From assembly GCA_049697115.1 (NCBI GenBank), contig JBAVVD010000009.1, forward strand, positions 171,257 through 235,256: a stretch of 64,000 nt of DNA. The letters are read 5' to 3'. Below, piece after piece: positions 25,020 to 34,221 of this stretch. The translations under genes and the position numbers were made by a program. The DNA comes from JBAVVD01 sp049697115. GTDB lineage: Bacteria; Acidobacteriota; Aminicenantia; Aminicenantales; UBA4085. The notes beneath the pieces are model-generated. The model made no database searches. It saw nothing but the letters and a program-made list of their open reading frames with translations, and was not told where the DNA came from. Position 1 is the stretch's first letter. Each line of letters begins with the position of its first letter.

Positions 25020-25577
25020 TCAACCTTTAAACCGGTTGAGATGGGCCACTTTTTCAAAAGGCAACCGCTCGGGGCGGACCTTCTCCCATTGGATTTGCTT
25101 ATCTGAAAGCACAGGATTGAGGGTCTGGGAATGCCTGCCGATGATGATCAGTGTAATGACTTGATAGGCGTCGGGGATCCCCAGTATCTCTTTTGTTTTT
25201 TTGGGGCTGTAGCCGGCAATCGGGTGGGCGATCAGGCCGAGTTCAGTGGCCCTCAGAATGAGAAAGGCCACTGCCTGGCCGCAGTCAAACTGATGGTACT
25301 CCCTATCTTTGATGACGCAGTCATCCTCTCTCCGGCTGAAAACGACAATTATCATCGAAGCGGCGTGCGCCCATTCATTCCCCGCGGATAGAGCGGAACG
25401 CATCTCGTTCAGGATTGCGGGATCGAAGACGAAAATAAACCTCCAGGGCTGATTGTTAAAACAGGAAGGGGCCAGCTGGGCATGGCGGGCAAGATCCTGA
25501 ATCAAATCCTCGGTTATATTCACAGGCTCGAGGGAGCGGTAAGCCCTCCGTTCGTTTATGGCCTGATGGACATCCAT
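25020..25577 (-). CDS. Nitroreductase family protein
   Basis: FMN-dependent NAD(P)H oxidoreductase of the nitroreductase fold, 185 residues. FMN contacts are seen in NERRAYRSLEP, ARHAQLAPSCFNNQPWRFIF and the C-terminal stretch ending in KVRPERLPFEKV. The start at MDVHQAINERRAYR is fixed by AGGAGG eight bases upstream; the longer open frame is not needed. Physiological substrate unknown. It stands alone, divergent from the large hybrid kinase gene. Confidence 0.88.
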   Translation of the reverse strand: MDVHQAINERRAYRSLEPVNITEDLIQDLARHAQLAPSCFNNQPWRFIFVFDPAILNEMRSALSAGNEWAHAASMIIVVFSRREDDCVIKDREYHQFDCGQAVAFLILRATELGLIAHPIAGYSPKKTKEILGIPDAYQVITLIIIGRHSQTLNPVLSDKQIQWEKVRPERLPFEKVAHLNRFKG

Positions 25578-25972
25578 GAAGACCTCCTCTGATTGACATT
25601 TAAAATCGATGATTTCCTCGGCATTCCGGGTCCGAGGAATTTCATCCATAAATTATCCTTCTCTTTCTCGATCCCCCACTTCTTTTCTATGCCATTTTGC
25701 AGTCATCGCCGCAGGAATTGGAATAGTTTTGTATTATGTCACGTTCATCCGTATCTTTCAAGAATCTGAACGAGATCAGCCAAAATTGGAAAATAGGAGG
25801 TCCGCTCCATTTTAAAAGTGGACTTGAATAATGCATATTTTTCTGACATGATTGAAAAAGTAATTTATGTATTCGCCATCCAGCGGGGCAAGGAAGAGAA
25901 CTATTTTTCACTGAATAAAACAAAAAAATTAAACTGGGCAGAGGACTTTTTCTGGATTAAAGGAAAAGGAAA
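25578..25972. other. Divergent intergenic region before hybrid kinase
   Basis: No established gene. Two very short plus-strand frames are present, 25736-25831 (31 codons) and 25848-25976 (42 codons, listed separately). An AGGAGG at 25796 precedes no standard start codon at good distance. Confidence 0.35.
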
Positions 25973-25976
25973 ATGA
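25848..25976 (+). CDS. Possible 42-residue peptide overlapping the hybrid kinase start
   Basis: The frame MIEKVIYVFAIQRGKEENYF... ends in a TGA that overlaps the ATG of the hybrid kinase (ATGA at 25973-25976), a layout typical of translational coupling. There is no Shine-Dalgarno before its ATG and no known homology. It may be a leader peptide or chance. Confidence 0.2.
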   Translation: MIEKVIYVFAIQRGKEENYFSLNKTKKLNWAEDFFWIKGKGK

Positions 25977-28900
25977 ATAAATGGCTTCATTCATTCTTCT
26001 TTATGAAAAAAGGTCTGGATGGATGTGGTTCCATCTTATCACGGATACACACCGACCGTGGCCTTTTAGGCCAGATAGTCTCCAGGCTGATCCTGTCAAA
26101 AGCCCTCCTCCTGAGCCTGTGGCTGCCCATATATCCATCCGAACCTCTCAGTGTCCACGAAAATCCCATTCAGTTCTACCGCCTGTCCATCCAACACGGT
26201 CTTTCACAAAGCTCTGTGAATTGCATTCTTCAGGACCGCAAAGGATTTATTTGGATTGGTACTCAGGATGGATTGAATCGGTACGACGGCTACAATTTCA
26301 CTATCTATAAGTCCGTTCCAGACGATCCCCGCAGCCTGGGGGATAACAACATACTCTCGATTTGTGAAGACCGCGCCGGTCGCCTCTGGATAGGAACATA
26401 CGGGGGAGGACTCAACGAATTCGACCGGGCCTCGCAAAAATTTATCCAATACCGCCATGACTCTGCCAATCCCGACAGCCTGGCCAACGACCGCGTATAT
26501 TCGATCTGTGAAAGCCGTTCCGGCGGCCTCTGGATCGGGACTTACGCGGGGGGCGTTGATCGATTCGATCCGGCCACACAAAAATTCGCCCATTACCGGC
26601 ACGACCCGGAAAATCCCAACAGTTTAACGAATGACCGTGTCAATTTTCTTTATGAAGACATTTCCGGAATGCTCTGGATAGGAACATTTGACGGCCTGGA
26701 TCGATACGATCCCGGGACCGAGAAATTTACTCATTATCGGCATGACATCAGGAATCCCAACAGCTTAAGTGATAACGCCATTATTACCATCGGTGAAGAC
26801 CGCTCCGGCAATATCTGGATCGGGACAGAAAATGGCGGCCTCAATCAGTGGATTCGCTCACAAGAACGTTTTATCCATTACCTGAATGATCCGAACGATC
26901 CCGCCAGTTTGAGCAATAATAATATTCGCTCTTTTCATGAAGACCGGACAGGACTGATCTGGATCGGAACCCGAAGAGGCGGCCTTAATCTATTCAACCT
27001 GGAAACACAGAAGTTCATCCGGTACAGATACGACCCGAAAAATCCGACCAGCCTGAGCGATGACGATATCCGCTCCATCTATGAAGATCGGACAGGGATC
27101 ATCTGGATTGGAACCCTGGGCGGCGGCCTCAATCGTTTTGATCGCTCAAAAAAGCGGTTTATCCACTACACGCACGACCCGGAGGATCCGCAGAGTCTGA
27201 TCGGATATGCTGTCCGCGCTATCTCCGAAGATAGTCTGGGGAACATTTGGATCGGAACATTTAACGGCCTCGACCGGTTCGATTCCAAAACAAAGAAATT
27301 CATTCATTTTCAGCATGACCCAAAAGCTCCTCAAGGTTTGAGCAGCAATCTGGTATATTGCATTTGTGAGGATAAGTCCGGCGATTTATGGATCGGAACT
27401 CAGGGCGGCGGCCTCAACCGGTTCAATCCAAGGACCAACCGGTTCATCCACTACTTCCATAATCCGAGAGATCCCTCCAGTTTAAGCGAGGACATTGTCA
27501 ACGCTGTCTTTGTCGATCATTTTGGAGAATTATGGGTGGGGACCGAAAACGGGTTGAACCGATACGATCGCACTTTAAATCGTTTTATCCTGTATCGACA
27601 TGACCCGGACGATCCCTTGAGTTTGAGCGATAATGACGTTCGCGTTATTTATGAAGACCGGTCCGGCGCCATCTGGGTGGGAACACGAAACGGGGGGCTC
27701 AATCAATGGAACCGTTCCAGTGGGGAATTTCGGAGATATCAGCATGATTCGGACAATCCCCGGAGTTTGAAAGACAATCGGATCTTCTGCATTTATGAAG
27801 ATCACTCGGGAATCATCTGGATTGGAACCAGAGGCGGAGGGCTTAACCGTTTTGATCCGGCCTCCGGATTTTTCACCTGTTTTACAGAAGAACACGGTTT
27901 GCCGAATAACGTGGTTTATGGCATTCTTGAAGATGATGATGGGAATCTTTGGATAAGCACCAATAATGGATTGGCTTCATTTAATCCCACCACTCAAAGA
28001 TTCAAAGTCTACGATACAACAGATGGATTGCAGAGCAATGAATTCAATTTTGGAGCATATTGCAAAAGCCGGAGCGGAGAAATGCTTTTTGGGGGCATTA
28101 ACGGTTTCAACATCTTTCACCCGGCCCACATCAAAGACAATCCCTATATCCCGCCAATAGTGATCACAGGTTTTCAGATTTTCAATAAACCGGTTCCCAT
28201 CGGAGAGGGGCAAAACGGGCGCACCATCTTGAGAAAATCCATCACAGAGTCAGCGGCTATCACGCTTTCTCATAAAGACAATGTCTTTTCCTTCGAGTTT
28301 GCCGCTCTTCATTACACCCTGCCGGAGAAAAACGAGTATGCCTACAAGATGGAGGGCTTTGAAAAAGACTGGAGTTATGTGGGAAACAGACATTTTGTGA
28401 CCTACACAAATCTCCCTCCGGGCAAATATGTCTTTAAAGTGAAAGGTTCAAATACCGATGGAGTCTGGAATGAAGAAGGCACTTCCTTAAAAATAACAAT
28501 CACCCCTCCCTTCACACAAACCGCCTGGTTCAAAGGCTTTGCCGTCCTGGCCGCTTTCCTGCTTGTTTTTTCAGTCTACCAGATCAGGACTCGCTCGATT
28601 CGAAGAATGAACAAACAGCTGGAAGAGAGGGTCCATAAACGCACACTGGAGCTTCAAAAGGAAATCAAGGAGCGCAAACAGGCCGAGGGGATAATCCAGA
28701 AAGAGGCGGCGAAACTGACGGCGATGATTTCCGGCATGGAAGAAGGAGTGATATTTGCCGACAGCCAAGAGACAGTTCTGGAGGTCAACAATTACTTCCT
28801 CCGGCTTCTCAACAAGGATCGATCTGAAGTGATCGGTATGCCACTCTGGAACTTTCATCCATTTCTGGAAGCCAGTGACCTGAAAGAGCATATCCAGAAT

Positions 28901-30631
28901 TTCAAAACAGAGCCGCATTCGAGCCCTGTTGTCATGGAGAGGCCCTTCCGGGGACTGGAAACCATACACCGGCTTCAACCGGTTTACGTCAATGGACATT
29001 ATGAAGGATTCATCTTCAACCTTGTGGATGTCACAGAGCTTGTCCTTGCTAGAAAGGAGGCCCAGGCCGCCAGCCGTGCCAAAAGCGAATTTCTCGCCAA
29101 TATGAGTCATGAAATCCGAACGCCGATGAACGGAATTTTCGGCATGACAGAGCTTGCCCTCGGGACCGACCTCACTTCTGAGCAGCGGGAATTCATGGAA
29201 GCCATTAAAACATCTGCGGAAGCCCTGATGAATGTCATCAATGACATCCTTGATTTTTCAAAAATCGAAGCGAAAAGAATTGAGCTCGAGCCGGTCCCCT
29301 TCAACCTACGCGACACAATGCACAACATCATTTCTCCCTTGGCCATTCAAGCCGATAAAAAAGGCCTGGAGCTGGCCTACGATATTCCCTCGGAATTGCC
29401 AGATAAAGTGATCGCCGACCCCGGACGACTCCGGCAAGTTCTGACAAATCTCATCAACAATGCCATTAAGTTCACAGAAAAAGGGGAAGTGGTCGTTTCT
29501 CTGAAAGAAGAAGAAAAGTTGACGGACAGATCGCTCTTCCACTTTATAGTCAGAGATACAGGTGTCGGAATCCCTAAAGCGAAACAAAAAATTATATTCG
29601 ATCCTTTCTTGCAGGTCGACAGCTCGATATCCCGAAAATATGGAGGGACGGGCCTTGGCCTGTCGATATCCTCCCAGCTGGTGGAACTCATGGGCGGGAA
29701 TATTTGGGTGGAGAGTGAACCTGGAAGGGGGAGCACTTTTCACTTCACAATCCGGATGGGCATTTACCAGGGTCCGGATGACAATTTTGTGCCCGTTAAG
29801 TTCAAGGATATAAAGGGATTACAAGTCCTGGTGGTGGACGACAATGCGACCAACCGGCAGATACTCCAGAAGATGCTCACCAATTGGCACATGAAACCCA
29901 CCTCGGTGGAAAGCGGGGAGAAAGCGCTCACGGCACTGGAAAACGCCCTGAACCTCGGCAATCCTTTTCCGCTCGTCCTCCTGGATGCCAACATGCCGCA
30001 CATGGACGGTTTCACGCTCGCTCAAAGAATCAAGGAAGATCCGAGATTCTCCGGCACGATTATTATGATGATCAGCTCCGCCGGAATCCGCGGGGATGCG
30101 GCGCTCAGTCGGAAGCTGGGCATTTCCGCCTATCTGACCAAGCCCATCAAACAGTCGCTTCTTCTGGAGGCCATCCTGCTGACCCTTGGAACTATAATCG
30201 GGAAAAAAGAGGATGCCCCTTTGATCACCAGGCATACCCTGCGAAAAACCGGCCGCCCGCTCCACATCCTCCTGGCCGAAGACAATGTCATCAATCAGAA
30301 AATGACCATGCATATTCTTCAGAGATACGGACATCATGTGACCATTGCTTCCGACGGGATCGAGGCGTTATCCGCTCTGGAAAATGACGCCTTTGACCTG
30401 ATTCTCATGGATGTCCAGATGCCCCAAATGGATGGTTTTACAGCCACACGCACCATCCGCAAGAAAGAGGAAAAGACAGGTGCGCACATTCCGATCGTGG
30501 CCATGACCGCTCATGCAATGAAAGAAGATAAGGAACGCTGCATCAAGGCGGGCATGGATGACTATATTCCCAAGCCCATAAAGCCGGAATATCTGATGGT
30601 AGTAATCGATCGCGCACTGAGTAAAACTTAA
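25973..30631 (+). CDS. Hybrid two-component sensor: two 7-bladed propellers, Y_Y_Y, PAS, HisKA, ATPase, two receivers
   Basis: One-protein signalling machine of 1552 residues. After a signal anchor come 13 repeats built around GxIWIGTxxGGLNRFD, plus one degenerate repeat, which makes 14 blades or two seven-bladed sensor propellers. A Y_Y_Y domain follows (YAYKMEGFEKDWSYVG), then a membrane helix near 860 and a coiled stretch. A PAS domain, HisKA with H1046 (NMSHEIRTPMNG) and an HATPase domain (GTGLGLSIS) come next. Two receiver domains carry D1338 (LLDANMPHMDG) and D1480 (LMDVQMPQMDG). Unlike Bacteroides HTCS proteins there is no C-terminal DNA-binding domain, so the output must pass to another protein. 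AAAGGAAAAGGAA precedes the ATG. The ligand is likely extracellular and polymeric, by family analogy. Confidence 0.92.
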   Translation: MNKWLHSFFFMKKGLDGCGSILSRIHTDRGLLGQIVSRLILSKALLLSLWLPIYPSEPLSVHENPIQFYRLSIQHGLSQSSVNCILQDRKGFIWIGTQDGLNRYDGYNFTIYKSVPDDPRSLGDNNILSICEDRAGRLWIGTYGGGLNEFDRASQKFIQYRHDSANPDSLANDRVYSICESRSGGLWIGTYAGGVDRFDPATQKFAHYRHDPENPNSLTNDRVNFLYEDISGMLWIGTFDGLDRYDPGTEKFTHYRHDIRNPNSLSDNAIITIGEDRSGNIWIGTENGGLNQWIRSQERFIHYLNDPNDPASLSNNNIRSFHEDRTGLIWIGTRRGGLNLFNLETQKFIRYRYDPKNPTSLSDDDIRSIYEDRTGIIWIGTLGGGLNRFDRSKKRFIHYTHDPEDPQSLIGYAVRAISEDSLGNIWIGTFNGLDRFDSKTKKFIHFQHDPKAPQGLSSNLVYCICEDKSGDLWIGTQGGGLNRFNPRTNRFIHYFHNPRDPSSLSEDIVNAVFVDHFGELWVGTENGLNRYDRTLNRFILYRHDPDDPLSLSDNDVRVIYEDRSGAIWVGTRNGGLNQWNRSSGEFRRYQHDSDNPRSLKDNRIFCIYEDHSGIIWIGTRGGGLNRFDPASGFFTCFTEEHGLPNNVVYGILEDDDGNLWISTNNGLASFNPTTQRFKVYDTTDGLQSNEFNFGAYCKSRSGEMLFGGINGFNIFHPAHIKDNPYIPPIVITGFQIFNKPVPIGEGQNGRTILRKSITESAAITLSHKDNVFSFEFAALHYTLPEKNEYAYKMEGFEKDWSYVGNRHFVTYTNLPPGKYVFKVKGSNTDGVWNEEGTSLKITITPPFTQTAWFKGFAVLAAFLLVFSVYQIRTRSIRRMNKQLEERVHKRTLELQKEIKERKQAEGIIQKEAAKLTAMISGMEEGVIFADSQETVLEVNNYFLRLLNKDRSEVIGMPLWNFHPFLEASDLKEHIQNFKTEPHSSPVVMERPFRGLETIHRLQPVYVNGHYEGFIFNLVDVTELVLARKEAQAASRAKSEFLANMSHEIRTPMNGIFGMTELALGTDLTSEQREFMEAIKTSAEALMNVINDILDFSKIEAKRIELEPVPFNLRDTMHNIISPLAIQADKKGLELAYDIPSELPDKVIADPGRLRQVLTNLINNAIKFTEKGEVVVSLKEEEKLTDRSLFHFIVRDTGVGIPKAKQKIIFDPFLQVDSSISRKYGGTGLGLSISSQLVELMGGNIWVESEPGRGSTFHFTIRMGIYQGPDDNFVPVKFKDIKGLQVLVVDDNATNRQILQKMLTNWHMKPTSVESGEKALTALENALNLGNPFPLVLLDANMPHMDGFTLAQRIKEDPRFSGTIIMMISSAGIRGDAALSRKLGISAYLTKPIKQSLLLEAILLTLGTIIGKKEDAPLITRHTLRKTGRPLHILLAEDNVINQKMTMHILQRYGHHVTIASDGIEALSALENDAFDLILMDVQMPQMDGFTATRTIRKKEEKTGAHIPIVAMTAHAMKEDKERCIKAGMDDYIPKPIKPEYLMVVIDRALSKT

Positions 30632-30738
30632 ACAAAACCGGCGCAATAATCCCTCACCGAAAAACGCGTCCCGTTCCCGTGGAACAATCCCTTGTGTTAT
30701 ATTTCTCTATTATATGTCTGTGTCGCTTCTTTCCGACT

Positions 30739-32268
30739 CTATTTCCTGAAATTCAAAGACGCCTGGTTGGCCATATCCAGCACAGCCACGAACAGGAGCT
30801 GGGCCAAATCTTCGAGAATCTCCGGCGTAATGATATCCAGGTTGTCTTTAGAGACATGATAAGTCGGATAGGGCACATCCAGACCATAAACACTCAGGGA
30901 CAATGTCGGCATTCCCTTCCACATAAAGCGGGCTGCATCGAGCCGCGGGCGGGCGATATTGGAAAAAAAGACCGGTCGAACAACCCGGTGGATGTACTTT
31001 TGGTTGGCCCTGTCGATGAATTCCCAGAAAGAAGGATAATTCTTGGCCGCCAGAACGTTGATTTTATCCCCGCTGCCGACGCCGTCCATGTTTATGAAAG
31101 CCACGGTCTTCTCCAACGGAAACGACGGATGGTCACAGTAATATTCTGATCCTACGACTCCCTGCTCTTCCGCCCCAAAACAGAGAAATAATACAGAGCG
31201 GCGGGGTTTGACCGGACATTTTGTCATGGCCTCGGCCACACCCAGGAGAACAGAAACCGCCGAAGCATTGTCATTGGCGCCGGGTATAATTTCCCAGTTT
31301 CGGCCGAGATGGTCAAGGTGTCCCCCGATAATGATCACCTCTTCCTTGAGCTCCGGATCCGAGCCTTCGAGCCAACCGATCACATTCCTGCCAACGCCTT
31401 CCGGATGATGCTCGGTCACATTTTTTATGGTGAATATTTTGCCGGTGGCAAAAGACCTTGGCTTTAAAGTCTCTTTGATTTTATCCACCAACTCCTTGTG
31501 CGTTCGCCCGGTGCCGGCAAAAACATCCGCGACCACGGGATCCCCCACGTGGCAGTAAATAAAACCGTCCCTGTACGTATTATTGGGATTGCCGATCGGG
31601 CCGTAATTGTAAATCATTCCTCTAGCACCGTGATGGACGGCATTCTCCAGCTTATACTGATGGAACGAGTAGGGGCGCCATTTCTGGAAGACCTCGACAT
31701 CCCTGTCTGGAGATACAGGAACCTCCCGCTCCATCAAAACAATCTTCCCTTTGACATCCACCCCTTTATAATCATCATAGCCGAGCTCGGGGGCCGTAAT
31801 TCCATACCCGACATAAACCACCTCAGCCGTGACTTCGCCAGAGGCCGAAGTGCTGCCGGGGATAAACTCCTCTTCGTAGCGATAATATTTCTTGACGCAG
31901 CCATCGTTCACCGGAAGATTGAGAGAAAGTTCACCTCCCTTGAAGACCAGAGTGAAAGGATTCGGAAATGCCTGGAAATAGGTTCCCTTATCTCCGGCCG
32001 GAGCGATTCCCCATTTACCAAACAGCGATGCGACCCATTCCGCACTCGCATTATACTCAGGAGTTCCTGTGAGGCGGCCCGCATACTTGTCAGAGACGAG
32101 TTCCTTGACATAATCGAAAAGAGTGTGGCTCGAAATCGAATGCAGAACATTGAGGATTTCCTGTTCATCGCTTGTCTGCGCCGGCGGATTCTGCGCTGTC
32201 CCAACAAATGAGCTAATAAAATAAAATACGAGTGCAGTGAAAACGGATAAAACTTTCTTATTCTTCAT
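30739..32268 (-). CDS. Secreted M28 family metallopeptidase with PA insert
   Basis: Exported zinc aminopeptidase of 509 residues. The signal peptide is MKNKKVLSVFTALVFYFISS. A protease-associated insert lies around residues 140-260 (GITAPELGYDDYKGVDVKGK). Zinc and catalytic residues are visible in IIGGHLDHLG, PGANDNASAVS, CFGAEEQGVVGSEYY and NMDGVG. Its target is probably the N terminus of extracellular peptides. It is divergent from the DUF997/SSF/epimerase operon, with which it could form a peptide-use locus. A second M28 peptidase of different architecture lies at 49488. Confidence 0.92.
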   Translation of the reverse strand: MKNKKVLSVFTALVFYFISSFVGTAQNPPAQTSDEQEILNVLHSISSHTLFDYVKELVSDKYAGRLTGTPEYNASAEWVASLFGKWGIAPAGDKGTYFQAFPNPFTLVFKGGELSLNLPVNDGCVKKYYRYEEEFIPGSTSASGEVTAEVVYVGYGITAPELGYDDYKGVDVKGKIVLMEREVPVSPDRDVEVFQKWRPYSFHQYKLENAVHHGARGMIYNYGPIGNPNNTYRDGFIYCHVGDPVVADVFAGTGRTHKELVDKIKETLKPRSFATGKIFTIKNVTEHHPEGVGRNVIGWLEGSDPELKEEVIIIGGHLDHLGRNWEIIPGANDNASAVSVLLGVAEAMTKCPVKPRRSVLFLCFGAEEQGVVGSEYYCDHPSFPLEKTVAFINMDGVGSGDKINVLAAKNYPSFWEFIDRANQKYIHRVVRPVFFSNIARPRLDAARFMWKGMPTLSLSVYGLDVPYPTYHVSKDNLDIITPEILEDLAQLLFVAVLDMANQASLNFRK

Positions 32269-32369
32269 TCATTCCTCCTGATGAAGCGTTCCATCTTTAT
32301 GTTTATTATAATCAATATCCAAAAGCAAGCAGCGGGCGGAGTCTCAATATTGCCAATCGGATGGAAAGA

Positions 32370-32398
32370 TGAGAAAAATATTTGATATGGTTTATAAT
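32370..32398 (+). promoter_or_regulatory. Candidate promoter of the symporter operon
   Basis: A perfect TATAAT at 32393 is preceded after 17 bases by the weak -35 TGAGAA. The first gene starts 52 bases further on. Confidence 0.35.
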
Positions 32399-32449
32399 AG
32401 CCAAAGACGAAAACCTCTTTTCACCGCATCACTCAAGGAGGAACAGGAA

Positions 32450-32719
32450 ATGAATTTTAAAGAGGATCCAAGAATTCGGGAAAGCCGGAAGTGCCTGGCC
32501 CTGGCATGGATTTTCTTCTTTACCTACTTGGCCGCGATCATGCTCTTATCATACCTTCTGGGAACTAAACCCTATCTCTGGGGGCTTCCGCGATGGGTGG
32601 CTGTGGGCAACATCATCATTCCTGTCGTCTTTGTCGTCCTGTTGATTGTTGTTTCCGAAAAATTTATCGGAGATACTGTCTTGACCGATCCGGACGAAAA
32701 AGAAGAGAGGAAAGAATGA
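32450..32719 (+). CDS. DUF997 (YhdT-like) small subunit of a sodium symporter
   Basis: 89-residue protein with two membrane helices (ALAWIFFFTYLAAIMLLSYL and VGNIIIPVVFVVLLIVV) separated by GTKPYLWGLPRW. In many genomes this family is encoded directly before a pantothenate-type sodium/solute symporter, as here. The start is ATG 32450 with AAGGAGG nine bases upstream; the longer frame is noncoding. Its stop overlaps the symporter start by four bases. It probably stabilises or modulates the symporter. Confidence 0.85.
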   Translation: MNFKEDPRIRESRKCLALAWIFFFTYLAAIMLLSYLLGTKPYLWGLPRWVAVGNIIIPVVFVVLLIVVSEKFIGDTVLTDPDEKEERKE

Positions 32720-34221
32720 ACGCCGCGACTGTATCCTTCCTTGTTTACACGGTTGTCCTGGCTGCGATAGGGATATGGTCTTACTCGATCGTCAAGAAAG
32801 TTCCCATCAAAAAATATGAAGAGGAATTCTACGCCGCAGGTAGGGGGCTTGGGGGGATCGTGGTCGCCCTGGTCATCGCCGGAGGTCTGGCCAGCGCAGG
32901 CACTTTTATCGCGGGCCCGGGCATGACGTATGCCTACGGCTACTCGTGGGTGCTGTTCAATAATTTCCAAATTTTCATGAACCTGTTGCTGCTGGCGCCC
33001 ATAGGGATCATCGTGGGCATCGTCGCGCGCCGCGTCAACGCTGTCACTTATCTGGATATTTTCCGCGCGCGGTACCAGAGCAAAGCCGTCATCATCATCC
33101 TGGCTGTTTTGGTCACAATATTCCTGCTCCCTTATATGGCCACACAGTTTGTGGGAGCCACGCGAGTCATATCCCAGATGACGGGACTGAGTTATTTGGC
33201 CGCGCTCGCGTTCGGCTCCATCGTCGTGCTGGTCTACAGTGTGCTGGGAGGTATGCGGGGGACTTCCCTTGCCACCATCCTTCAGGGAATTGTGATCACG
33301 GCCGGCTGCGTGCTGCTGTTCGCCGGCACGGTGAATTATGCGGGCGGATTCAGACAATCCACCGAAATACTCGCTTCCCAGGACATCCATTTCCTGTCTC
33401 CCACAAAGGGGGGTCAATTTCCACCTCCTTTTGCTTTTTCCATCGCCTGTATCACCGGCCTGTTTGTCGTCGGCATGCCTCATGCGATGCTCGGTGCACT
33501 GACCTATAAGAACACGAGAGCCCTTAAAAAAGGAATCTGGATGGGAGGTATTCTTGTCTGTATCTGGACACTTCTTTTGTGTTTATCCGGGGTGATCGGC
33601 CGGGCCATCAAACCAGACCTGGCTGTCCCCGATGAAATCAGCCCCTGGCTGGCCATGCATGTCATGCCCTCAGCGCTCGGTGGAATCGTCCTGGCCGGCA
33701 TCGTTGCCGGAATCCAGACAACCGTAGCGGCCATGGCCATCATCATCACTTCCAGTATCGCCAAGAATCTTCTCAAAGAAATCAAGCCGGATATTTCAGA
33801 CGAAAAATTGAAGGCGGCCTCAAGATGGACAATGGCCGGATGCCTCGCCGTCGCCATAGGCCTGGCTCTTCTGCAGCCGCCTCTCATCCAGTGGATCATC
33901 TTTTTCTCGATCGGGGGGCTGGAAGCGGCGACCTTCGGGCCCATTCTCCTGGGAATGTACTGGAAGAGGGGGAATCACTGGGGAGCTATCGTCTCCATCA
34001 GCTGGGGAATGATAATGTACGCCATGGCCAATACCATTATCCCGAAAAGCTGGCTGCTGGGCACACATCCCTCCCTTATTTCCGTGTCCACGGCCGTGCT
34101 CGTCTATATCCTGGCGAGCCTGGCCACCCAACCCCCTTCGGAGGCCATCCTCCGGACATTCTGGGGAGTCCGGACGAATCATCCTTCAGAAGGAACTTTA
34201 ATTTCAGGAGGAGAAGTATGA
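32716..34221 (+). CDS. Sodium:solute symporter (SSF family)
   Basis: Secondary transporter of 501 residues with about 13 membrane helices, related to PanF-type symporters. The core signature GGLASAGTFIAGPGMTYAYG and the later AGIVAGIQTTVAAMAIIITS match the LeuT-fold sodium symporters. The start at ATG 32716 overlaps the DUF997 stop, and the stop overlaps the epimerase start, so three genes are tightly coupled. Because the next gene encodes a dipeptide epimerase, the transported solute may be a dipeptide or an amino acid; this is inference. Confidence 0.9.
   Translation: MNAATVSFLVYTVVLAAIGIWSYSIVKKVPIKKYEEEFYAAGRGLGGIVVALVIAGGLASAGTFIAGPGMTYAYGYSWVLFNNFQIFMNLLLLAPIGIIVGIVARRVNAVTYLDIFRARYQSKAVIIILAVLVTIFLLPYMATQFVGATRVISQMTGLSYLAALAFGSIVVLVYSVLGGMRGTSLATILQGIVITAGCVLLFAGTVNYAGGFRQSTEILASQDIHFLSPTKGGQFPPPFAFSIACITGLFVVGMPHAMLGALTYKNTRALKKGIWMGGILVCIWTLLLCLSGVIGRAIKPDLAVPDEISPWLAMHVMPSALGGIVLAGIVAGIQTTVAAMAIIITSSIAKNLLKEIKPDISDEKLKAASRWTMAGCLAVAIGLALLQPPLIQWIIFFSIGGLEAATFGPILLGMYWKRGNHWGAIVSISWGMIMYAMANTIIPKSWLLGTHPSLISVSTAVLVYILASLATQPPSEAILRTFWGVRTNHPSEGTLISGGEV

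Noticed and set aside
26205..27990. Periodic DNA repeats that might be a CRISPR or tandem array
   Set aside because: The period reflects the propeller repeats in the hybrid kinase protein, not noncoding repeats.
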